Assembly (NCBI GenBank): GCA_947378615.1
Contig: CANCKV010000300.1
Coordinates: 1 to 5,086, forward strand
Length of the DNA: 5,086 nt
Source of the DNA: Chitinophagaceae bacterium
GTDB taxonomy: Bacteria; Bacteroidota; Bacteroidia; Chitinophagales; Chitinophagaceae
Direction of reading: 5' to 3'
Below, one piece after another: positions 1-4,875 of this stretch. Numbering within the stretch: position 1 is the stretch's first letter; each line of letters opens with the position of its first letter. Under the pieces are notes generated by a model, which made no database searches, was not told the origin of the DNA, and saw nothing but the letters and a program-made list of their open reading frames with translations. A program made the position numbers and the translations under genes.

Positions 1-288
1 CATGTGTTATTGATTTAATATCTGGTTTAATAAAATTAAAACATTGAAAATATTTTATAAAATACAAGAAATTGATTTATTTTACTGCTTATCATGAGTG
101 CAATTGATGAAATTAGGAAAGTAAAAATTCACAATAAAATAATATACTTATTTGACTTATACAGTAAAATTATGACGATGAATTCTTAAATAATACATTT
201 GGAAGTCGATAATTTAGTTTATATAAATTTTAAATTACTGTCTTCAATCATTTAACTATTACATTCGTTCCATTAATATTTTGAAAAT
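1..288. other. AT-rich region without a convincing gene
   Basis: No open frame of useful length crosses this stretch on either strand. The longest start-to-stop reading I found is a 31-codon frame (94-189, +) with no recognisable product. It presumably holds the promoter and leader of the DUF2007 gene that starts at 289, but I see no clean TTG plus TAnnTTTG pair close to that gene. Confidence 0.6.
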
Positions 289-486
289 ATGACAGATTGG
301 TTTTTATTACACAAAACAAGTAACAGGGCAGAGGCTAGCATTATTCAAGGAATGTTAGAATGGAATGATATAGTGGTACAAATACTCAATAAATTAGATA
401 GTAGCTATCTCAACTTTGGCGAACTAGAAATATTCGTTCCAAATGACCAAAAAGAAAGAGCGAAAGCACTTCTTTCTAGTGGTTAG
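289..486 (+). CDS. DUF2007 family small protein (putative signal-transducing protein)
   Basis: This encodes a 65-residue cytoplasmic protein with no signal peptide or membrane segment. It matches the DUF2007 family (Pfam 'putative prokaryotic signal transducing protein') as I remember it. The start is MTDWFLLHKTSNRAEA, then a helix with IIQGMLEWNDI (18-28), a strand with VVQILNKLDSSYL (29-41), a GELEIFVP strand (44-51) and a final helix ERAKALL (56-62). Length and order fit the small ferredoxin-like fold of the family. Its biochemical role is not established; the signalling label is only a family name. The ATG at 289 is chosen because the family motif begins there; the upstream bases are A/T-rich with no Shine-Dalgarno, usual in Bacteroidota. 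The gene converges on dusB. The last codons (Ser-Ser-Gly-stop) lie inside a degenerate heptamer array, so the repeat supplies the C-terminus and the TAG. Confidence 0.88.
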   Translation: MTDWFLLHKTSNRAEASIIQGMLEWNDIVVQILNKLDSSYLNFGELEIFVPNDQKERAKALLSSG

Positions 487-508
487 TTATTAGTTGTTAG
501 TGGTTAGT
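474..508 (+). repeat. Degenerate heptamer array, NNTTAGT units (5 copies)
   Basis: Read in steps of seven the sequence is ttctagt, ggttagt, tattagt, tgttagt, ggttagt. The three final bases are always AGT, and the last four units share TTAGT. It begins within the final codons of the DUF2007 gene and supplies its TAG stop at 484-486. The units are the reverse complement of the ACTAACC units found at 569-645. Confidence 0.8.
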
Positions 509-582
509 TTGGATGGAGAAAGTTTTTTTAATGAATTTGATTGAAATATAAAAGAAAAAGTTTTTTTTACTAACCACTAACC
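495..582. terminator. Possible bidirectional hairpin between convergent genes
   Basis: The arm at 495-508 (tgttagtggttagt) pairs with 569-582 (actaaccactaacc) over 13 perfect base pairs, and further repeat units allow slipped pairings. The 60-nt loop contains T-runs at 523-529 and 561-568, and A-runs that give T-runs on the other strand. Convergent genes need termination here and no compact hairpin is present. The long loop makes this weaker than a normal intrinsic terminator, so the role is inferred. Confidence 0.35.
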
Positions 583-645
583 ACTAACCACTAACCACTA
601 ACCACTAACCACTAACCACTAACCACTAACCACTAACCACTATAC
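569..645. repeat. Perfect heptamer array ACTAACC, 10 copies plus one degenerate
   Basis: Ten identical ACTAACC units occupy 569-638 and an eleventh unit (actatac) fills 639-645. On the minus strand the unit is GGTTAGT. The array overlaps the 3' end of dusB, whose TAG stop (640-642) lies in the last unit. Every perfect unit contains TAA on the plus strand and TAG on the minus strand. Because 7 is not a multiple of 3, three units close all reading frames on each strand. The perfection of the copies suggests recent expansion or slippage. Confidence 0.95.
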
Positions 646-1677
646 AGGGCATTTTTCATGATAGTCAATCAATTCAATCGGCGTTCTTGCTATTTCTATC
701 CCCTCGTAATGTTTCTTTACTTCGTCTAAAACAGCTTCTACCTCTTCCATCTCTTTGATAGTGACGAGTCTATTCCTAAATTCTTTGATATTAGGTAGTC
801 CTTTTAAATAATTTGCATAGTGCCTTCTCATCTCATTAATCCCCACAATCGGCCCTTTCCATTCCACTGATTTACGAAGATGCTTCTTGCTAACCGAAAC
901 ACGTTCTTCCAATGTAGGACTAGGCAGTAATTCTCCCGTTGCAACAAAATGTTTTATCTCCCTAAATATCCAGGGATAACCTATTGCAGCCCTGCCAATC
1001 ATGATGCCATCCACACCATACCTATTTTTGTATTCAACAGCTTTTTGCGGACTATCAATATCTCCATTTCCAATGATTGGGATATGTATTCTAGGATTGT
1101 TTTTTACTTTAGCAATCAATGACCAATCAGCCTCCCCTTTATACATCTGACTTCTTGTGCGTCCATGAATTGCAAGTGCCTTGATGCCACAATCCTGTAG
1201 TCGCTCTGCAACTTCTTCAATATTCAAACTATTATCATCCCATCCTAACCGAGTCTTTACTGTTACAGGAAGCCTTGTAGCTTTTACAACCGCCGTAGTA
1301 AGGCGAACCATCAAATCTATATCCTTCAATACACCTGCACCTGCACCGCGGCAAGCGACTTTCTTAACAGGACAACCAAAATTAATATCCAATAAATCGG
1401 GATTAGTGACATCCACAATCTTTGCAGCAAGCGCCAAACTGTCTTCGTCACCACCAAATATCTGAATACCTATCGGGCGTTCATAGTCAAAAATGTCTAG
1501 TTTGTGCCTGCTTTTAATAGCATCTCTAATGAGACCTTCACTGCTGATAAATTCTGTGTACATAAAGTCAGCTCCATTATCCTTGCAAACTGCTCTGAAG
1601 GGTGGGTCGCTGACATCTTCCATCGGAGCTAAAAAAAGTGGGAAATCAGGTAATTCTATTTTGTCAATTAAAACCAT
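640..1677 (-). CDS. dusB: tRNA-dihydrouridine synthase DusB
   Basis: This encodes a 345-residue FMN enzyme that reduces specific uridines in the tRNA D-loop to dihydrouridine using NAD(P)H; it is cytosolic. The TIM-barrel begins with LAPMEDVSDPPFR (16-28), the FMN-binding entry motif. IGIQIFGGD (69-77) is followed by DINFGCPVKKV (97-107), with the expected catalytic Cys102. VTVKTRLGW (138-146) provides the flavin-contacting Lys141, and IHGRTR (170-175) provides His171. IGNGDI (202-207) and GIMIGRAAIGYPWIF (224-238) bind the FMN phosphate. The C-terminal helical tRNA-binding domain (about 255-330) includes EMRRHYANYLKG. Length is normal and all key residues are present. The start gives the usual short lead before the first barrel strand. 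The gene stands alone, converging with the DUF2007 gene, and has heptamer arrays at both ends. Its stop codon lies in repeat DNA. Confidence 0.97.
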   Translation of the reverse strand: MVLIDKIELPDFPLFLAPMEDVSDPPFRAVCKDNGADFMYTEFISSEGLIRDAIKSRHKLDIFDYERPIGIQIFGGDEDSLALAAKIVDVTNPDLLDINFGCPVKKVACRGAGAGVLKDIDLMVRLTTAVVKATRLPVTVKTRLGWDDNSLNIEEVAERLQDCGIKALAIHGRTRSQMYKGEADWSLIAKVKNNPRIHIPIIGNGDIDSPQKAVEYKNRYGVDGIMIGRAAIGYPWIFREIKHFVATGELLPSPTLEERVSVSKKHLRKSVEWKGPIVGINEMRRHYANYLKGLPNIKEFRNRLVTIKEMEEVEAVLDEVKKHYEGIEIARTPIELIDYHEKCPV

Positions 1678-1691
1678 AGCAGAAAAGAAAT

Positions 1692-1761
1692 ATGAGATAT
1701 AAAATATGAAATATGAGTTATGAAATATAAGTTATGAAATATGAGTTATGAAATATAAGTT
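1692..1761. repeat. Heptamer array, ATGAAAT/ATRAGTT type (10 units)
   Basis: Read in sevens from 1692 the units are atgagat, ataaaat, then atgaaat, atgagtt, atgaaat, ataagtt, followed by the same four again. The higher-order unit is a perfect 28-bp duplication (1706-1733 and 1734-1761). It lies 14 bp upstream of the dusB start, so it forms the dusB leader and probably part of its promoter. On the minus strand each ATGAAAT gives ATTTCAT. Confidence 0.93.
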
Positions 1762-1766
1762 GTCAA
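1738..1766 (-). promoter_or_regulatory. Candidate dusB promoter at the array boundary
   Basis: On the minus strand TTGACA (1766-1761) is followed after 17 bp by CATATT (1743-1738), inside the heptamer array. The array also offers four repeated TATATTTC or CATATTTC boxes, close to the Bacteroidota -7 consensus TAnnTTTG but with C for the final G. Any of these would place transcription start within 70 bp of the dusB ATG. The exact start cannot be decided from sequence. Confidence 0.3.
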
Positions 1767-1768
1767 TA

Positions 1769-1817
1769 TCTAAGACCCTAACCCCTAACCACTGACCCCT
1801 AACCACTGACTACTTTT
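1769..1817. repeat. Heptamer array, CCCTAAC/CACTGAC type
   Basis: In the same 7-bp phase as the preceding block the units are tctaaga (degenerate), ccctaac, ccctaac, cactgac, ccctaac, cactgac, tactttt (degenerate). The consensus CMCTRAC is the same family as CACTAAC at 569-645. One unit, gtcaata (1762-1768), bridges it to the ATGAAAT block without breaking phase. The block lies upstream of dusB. Confidence 0.88.
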
Positions 1818-2046
1818 TAGGAATTATAGGTTTAAAATCAGCGTTGTTAGGATATGAAAGTGTGATGTTTGCAAAAAGTAATTCCATTATAAAATTTTCA
1901 CGAAGATAATAGTTGTAGCACTGATTATATTTATTTGACTGTTTTTATACAATTACCATCTTTATTAGAGTTGTTTGGTTGATGTTTAATTAGTCTCATT
2001 TCTATTTTTTTATAACTAGTATTTTATATTCAGCTTGGGTTTGTGC

Positions 2047-2138
2047 AACAAAGAAAAAACAAGGAACACTAGGACTTCTTTTAAAATAATTGACAGGCAA
2101 ATATATAAACAGTATACTTTTCCTTGTGTTTCTTTGTT
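2047..2138. repeat. Imperfect inverted repeat around a promoter
   Basis: AACAAAGAAAAAACAAGG (2047-2064) is nearly the reverse complement of CCTTGTGTTTCTTTGTT (2122-2138): 10 plus 6 base pairs separated by a small internal loop. The 57-bp interior contains the TTGACA/TATACT promoter candidate. A second short pair, CACTAGG (2067-2073) and CCTAGTG (2153-2159), crosses the first, so both cannot form as one simple nested hairpin. Confidence 0.65.
2090..2118 (+). promoter_or_regulatory. Candidate promoter of the gene at 2187
   Basis: TTGACA (2090-2095) and TATACT (2113-2118) are separated by exactly 17 bp, a textbook sigma70 arrangement. The same site also approximates the Bacteroidota -7 box, TACTTTTC (2115-2122) against TAnnTTTG, matching except for the last base. 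Transcription would start near 2125, leaving a leader of about 60 nt before the ATG at 2187. The -10 region forms part of AGTATACTTTT, which recurs in the 42-bp array at 3325-3492. Confidence 0.5.
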
Positions 2139-2186
2139 CAAAACCTTTTGACCCTAGTGATAAAAATACCTGAGTAGTAACAAACT

Positions 2187-3185
2187 ATGTTTTATTCCAT
2201 ATTCCTATCAATAAACAACTACATTGCACAAAACTTTTTTATGGAAGAGTCCGAAGAGATTGCATATTACGAATTGCCTCCTTATTATATTGGTAATATT
2301 ATCACCCCCCTATTTGTCCTTCAAGACGGAATTAGCAAGAATATTCCTGCTTTAGGCCCAAATCTAGATTTCGAAGATATTTCAGAATCTCTACAAACCC
2401 GCATGTCTATCGCAAAGCAAGAAGAATCATTTCTGATGGGATATCACGATTGTCTTGTGGTTTTGGAGATGATGGGAAAAATAAAATTTTATTATCATCA
2501 TGCCATCCTTCCAAATGTAGAAGGCAATGAAAAATTGATTGAAGAAGACTTTGAGATGCTTGAAATGTTCAAAGGTATCATGGCACAAATCAAAGAAATT
2601 GGAGACGCTATCATTGCTATTTTCCCTATTTTGGAGGAACCCTTTTATCAGGATGAGCGGAGGATGGAAAAGGAAAAAGAAGAGGCAAAAACATTAGGAT
2701 TAGATAAGACAACTACAATTGTACAAATCTCACTTTCCCTAGAGCGATGGTCAATATTTCTCACTAGTATATTTGTAATATTTGAATATTTTATTTGGTT
2801 GGGCGACTCAGAATTTAGTGCTAGGGTTCGGGCTGCCGACTTTTGTTGTATTACAGAGATTCGTGAAGTAAAGGCATTGTTGGAAAAAGAAATTGCTGCC
2901 ACCAAACTAGACCCTCTTTATCCCACATCTTTCTCTTTGAGGGATGTAATTGTGCTTATGATGATGAATACCATTTTACAAAAAGCATTTTTCTCTGATT
3001 GTGCAGAAGATATGGATGTTCGATTTGCTAGTGCTATGAAGGATCATGGAGATGTTGACCCCAATAAAATGCGAGATTATGTGCTGAGTCATGCAACCGC
3101 TATCAATGAATATCTCTATGAACAGGCTGAAGATGAAGAGGGATTTTTAGAAGCAATTCAACCGATAAATGACTTTCCTGTTTAG
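2187..3185 (+). CDS. Hypothetical protein, acidic and mostly helical
   Basis: I do not recognise this 332-residue product. It is acidic (for example MEESEE at 19-24, EDEE near the C-terminus) and appears largely alpha-helical. A charged segment around 156-168 (DERRMEKEKEEAK) may be an exposed helix or short coiled coil. The most hydrophobic stretch is 188-206 (WSIFLTSIFVIFEYFIWLG); it contains a Glu and is flanked by charge, so it may be a buried helix rather than a membrane span. There is no clear signal peptide, though residues 1-18 are hydrophobic. Translation may begin at 2187 or at the in-frame ATG at 2241 (Met19), which would remove that segment; neither has a Shine-Dalgarno. A good promoter lies 70-100 bp upstream. 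The neighbours do not suggest a function, and the gene is probably monocistronic. An unbroken 332-codon frame in such AT-rich DNA is strong evidence that it is coding. Confidence 0.8.
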   Translation: MFYSIFLSINNYIAQNFFMEESEEIAYYELPPYYIGNIITPLFVLQDGISKNIPALGPNLDFEDISESLQTRMSIAKQEESFLMGYHDCLVVLEMMGKIKFYYHHAILPNVEGNEKLIEEDFEMLEMFKGIMAQIKEIGDAIIAIFPILEEPFYQDERRMEKEKEEAKTLGLDKTTTIVQISLSLERWSIFLTSIFVIFEYFIWLGDSEFSARVRAADFCCITEIREVKALLEKEIAATKLDPLYPTSFSLRDVIVLMMMNTILQKAFFSDCAEDMDVRFASAMKDHGDVDPNKMRDYVLSHATAINEYLYEQAEDEEGFLEAIQPINDFPV

Positions 3186-3209
3186 GTAAGCGAAATTTTG
3201 AACATCAAT

Positions 3210-3236
3210 GAAGGTTTCGTTCTAAGCGAAGCCTTC
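3210..3236 (+). terminator. Hairpin after the gene at 2187-3185
   Basis: GAAGGTTTCG (3210-3219) pairs with CGAAGCCTTC (3227-3236) over ten base pairs including one G-U, with a 7-nt loop. It lies 25 bp after the stop codon. The 3' flank (cttaacta) has no T-run, so it may be a weak terminator or a transcript-stabilising hairpin, leaving the 42-bp array in the 3' UTR. Confidence 0.55.
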
Positions 3237-3324
3237 CTTAACTATACTACATTGATTTAATTATTTAAAATGCAAATTTTGCTATCACGAATAGTTAAAG
3301 AAATCAGTTACACTTTTGTTATGA

Positions 3325-3534
3325 CAGGGCATTAAAAGTATACTTTTGATAGGGTGTTTTTTATAACAGGGCATTAAAAGAATACTTTTGATAGGGTGTT
3401 TTTTATAGCAGGGCATTAAAAGTATACTTTTGATGGGTTGTTTTTTATAGCAGGGCACTAAAAGTATACTTTTGATGGGTTGTTTTTTATAGCAGGGTAT
3501 CAAAAGTATCAATTAGATACCCTGTTTTTTTATT
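3325..3534. repeat. 42-bp tandem repeat, 4 close copies plus a divergent fifth
   Basis: Units start at 3325, 3367, 3409, 3451 and 3493. Each begins CAGGG, has a central AAAAGTATACTTTT and a T-run near the end. The centre is a perfect 14-bp palindrome in units 1, 3 and 4; unit 2 has one change (AAAAGAATACTTTT). Units 1-2 share GATAGGGTG and units 3-4 share GATGGGTTG, so the array grew stepwise. Unit 5 keeps CAGGG and AAAAGTAT but differs on its right side. Because 42 is divisible by 3, the minus strand stays open with a 14-residue periodicity (CYKKxPIKSILLxP). That frame has no ATG upstream of the repeats, only a TTG, and I regard it as incidental. Confidence 0.93.
3493..3531 (+). terminator. 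Intrinsic terminator formed by the last array unit
   Basis: CAGGGTATC (3493-3501) and GATACCCTG (3516-3524) form a perfect 9-bp stem with a 14-nt loop, followed directly by seven T (3525-3531). This is a canonical plus-strand rho-independent terminator. It probably ends transcripts that read through the hairpin at 3210-3236. It occupies the fifth, divergent unit of the 42-bp array. Confidence 0.8.
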
Positions 3535-3644
3535 TTAAAAAATATAAAATCTCATCGCTTTCAATTATTTTTTTTAAAAAAATCTGTTTTTGGGAAAATA
3601 TTGGTGAAAAAAATAGTGATTGTCTTGTTTTTTCTTGAAATAAG

Positions 3645-3668
3645 GTACTTATTTTAAAATAAATGTAC
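3645..3668. promoter_or_regulatory. Palindromic site, possible operator
   Basis: TTATTTTAAAATAA (3649-3662) is a perfect 14-bp palindrome flanked by GTAC on each side (3645-3648 and 3665-3668), offset by two bases. It lies about 50 bp upstream of the candidate -7 box at 3719. A perfect A/T-only palindrome is not rare in DNA this AT-rich; the added GTAC pair makes it a little more notable. A regulatory role is only a suggestion. Confidence 0.25.
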
Positions 3669-3718
3669 AAATAACCACAGAATTGTCAAATAAGAACTTC
3701 GAACCCCATTAATTCTCA

Positions 3719-3726
3719 TATCTTTG
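3719..3726 (+). promoter_or_regulatory. Candidate -7 promoter box (TATCTTTG)
   Basis: TATCTTTG is an exact match to the Bacteroidota TAnnTTTG -7 consensus. The -33 region is poor: there is no TTTG at the expected distance, only TTCG (3698-3701) 17 bp upstream. If used, transcription would start near 3733 and give a leader of about 130 nt before the ATG at 3863. Confidence 0.35.
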
Positions 3727-3862
3727 ACCCTTCTAATAAACATTATCGTTTCTATTAGGTTGCTGCCTCACTACTAAACAAAGCGGACTGCTTCAAGGGA
3801 TACCACGATGATTGATAAAATGGTTTTTTATAAACATTTTTTTCATAATTAAACGAGCAGTC

Positions 3863-4798
3863 ATGAGCACATCAAAAAACAAACCTAGTTCAAACGTTAC
3901 TAGGTTAGAAACAGCTTTAAAGGCAAAGTCAAAAAAAGACGGTGTCTTAATACCCGCAGATAATATTCTTTCTGTCAAAACTTCTCAAAGATTAGATGAC
4001 ATCGTAGATAAATATCAAAAAGGAACCGATGCAATAATTAATGCAAATGTGGCAGAAAGTAAAGCGATGGCTGCAGCGATTCCTCAACGTAAACTTTTGA
4101 TTAGCGGAGTAGGGCATTTTATCAAATCACTTAATTTGAATATTTCTGAGGAAACTATTCCTCGCTCAGCACGGGCTTATTATGGTCTTGATGTAAACAA
4201 TGATAAAACACCTTATTATAATACAGATATTAAGCTGTTGAATTTTTGCGATACCATCATGAAAGGTGATAAGGAGCGTACAGATGCTGGAGGAGTTGTG
4301 ATTATATTACCCACTATTATTCAGTTTAAAGCCTTATACGATGTGGCAAAACCGATTATAAATGCCCTGAGTAATACGAAAGTGAATCTATCAATTGCAC
4401 AGAAAAATTTAAGATCACTGAATCCTGAAATGGACGACGTAATTGAACATGTTTGGAATGAAGCCGAAACGGAATATAGCAAATTGGAACCCTCCGCAAG
4501 AAGGGCAATTTGTCGTCAATGGAGCGTCCGCTATATCAGTATCGGTAACTTATCCGACGTTATAGGGAAATGTACAGATAGCGTCACAAAATTGCCAGTT
4601 GAAGGTGTAAACCTGCATATAACTGGCTCATCTAAAAAAGTGTTGAGTAATGAAACAGGTGATTATGACGACCCTACGACGATGTACGGGGATCTCGATC
4701 TTATTGCCACTCACCCACTCTATCATAATATTGACATTGCTTTTGTAAAAGAAAATGGAGTGAATAATATAATAAATGTGGAAATGGTAAAAAAATAA
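3863..4798 (+). CDS. Hypothetical protein with carboxypeptidase-regulatory-like C-terminal domain
   Basis: This encodes 311 residues from the ATG at 3863. The frame is open further, to a TTG at 3812, which would add 17 hydrophobic residues (IKWFFINIFFIIKRAV); I prefer the ATG, which starts a typical basic polar N-terminus (MSTSKNKPSS). Residues 40-225 look helical. Landmarks are RSARAYYGLD (101-110), an AGG turn (142-144), LNPEMDDVIEHVWNEAETEY (186-205) and a basic end RRAICRQWSVRYI (213-225). This pattern resembles a Bacteroidota hypothetical family that I recall only in outline. Residues 231-309 fit a carboxypeptidase-regulatory-like beta-sandwich: IGKCTDSVTKLPVEGVNLHI, then NETGDYDDPTTMYGDLDLIA. 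This fold usually serves binding or structure, not catalysis. No signal peptide is seen with this start, so it may be cytoplasmic, unusual for this domain. It is monocistronic, with its own strong terminator. Confidence 0.82.
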   Translation: MSTSKNKPSSNVTRLETALKAKSKKDGVLIPADNILSVKTSQRLDDIVDKYQKGTDAIINANVAESKAMAAAIPQRKLLISGVGHFIKSLNLNISEETIPRSARAYYGLDVNNDKTPYYNTDIKLLNFCDTIMKGDKERTDAGGVVIILPTIIQFKALYDVAKPIINALSNTKVNLSIAQKNLRSLNPEMDDVIEHVWNEAETEYSKLEPSARRAICRQWSVRYISIGNLSDVIGKCTDSVTKLPVEGVNLHITGSSKKVLSNETGDYDDPTTMYGDLDLIATHPLYHNIDIAFVKENGVNNIINVEMVKK

Positions 4799-4839
4799 GT
4801 TTGGGAAAGGTTATGAAATGGGTTGTTCAAAATGATATT

Positions 4840-4875
4840 GCAGTTTCTACTTTATGGTAGGAGCTGCTTTTTTTT
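4840..4875 (+). terminator. Strong intrinsic terminator after the gene at 3863-4798
   Basis: GCAGTTTCTAC (4840-4850) pairs with GTAGGAGCTGC (4857-4867) along all 11 positions, with two G-U pairs and a 6-nt loop, and is followed by eight T (4868-4875). It lies 41 bp after the stop codon and is a canonical rho-independent terminator. Confidence 0.92.

Larger units (their letters stand above)
1818..2186. other. Intergenic region with no clear gene
   Basis: Between the heptamer block and the next gene there is no convincing coding sequence. The minus strand has three successive short open stretches in different frames (2005-2184, 1931-1999, 1810-1944), only two of which have an ATG. They could be remnants of a decayed gene or chance. 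The right half holds an imperfect inverted repeat and a promoter candidate for the gene at 2187. Confidence 0.55.
3535..3862. other. Noncoding region upstream of the gene at 3863
   Basis: This stretch is very A/T-rich up to about 3670, with several A and T runs. It contains a palindromic site at 3645-3668 (GTAC, then TTATTTTAAAATAA, AT, GTAC) and a -7 box candidate at 3719-3726. The likely leader from about 3733 has a weak stem, CTAATA with TATTAG (14-nt loop), and a small AAGC/GCTT stem. No gene is visible on either strand. Confidence 0.5.

Noticed and set aside
94..189. 31-codon plus-strand frame (MSAIDEIRKVKIH...)
   Set aside because: It is short, has no recognised domain or ribosome-binding context, and could arise by chance.
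569..645. Telomere-like or CRISPR-like repeat
   Set aside because: Units are 7 bp with no spacers, so it is not CRISPR; it is internal between genes and of bacterial context, so telomere resemblance is superficial.
1181..1702. Plus-strand frames opposite dusB
   Set aside because: They are antisense shadows of dusB, whose conserved motifs cover the region on the minus strand.
644..3333. 10-bp identity ACAGGGCATT at the dusB 3' end (644-653) and in the first 42-bp unit (3324-3333)
   Set aside because: The similarity does not extend further and dusB sequence explains the first copy; probably coincidence.
3285..3512. Minus-strand frame with a 14-residue repeated peptide across the 42-bp array
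   Set aside because: It exists because the repeat length is divisible by 3, it would need a TTG start, and the units differ in ways that fit DNA-level palindromes better than coding constraint.
3325..3534. CRISPR array with 42-bp period
   Set aside because: There is no alternation of constant repeat and variable spacer: the whole 42 bp is repeated, and no cas genes are present.
2147..3731. TTTGACCCT shared upstream of both hypothetical genes (2147-2155 and 3723-3731)
   Set aside because: It is a 9-bp match at different distances from the two starts and in different positions relative to the promoter candidates; too weak for a shared operator.
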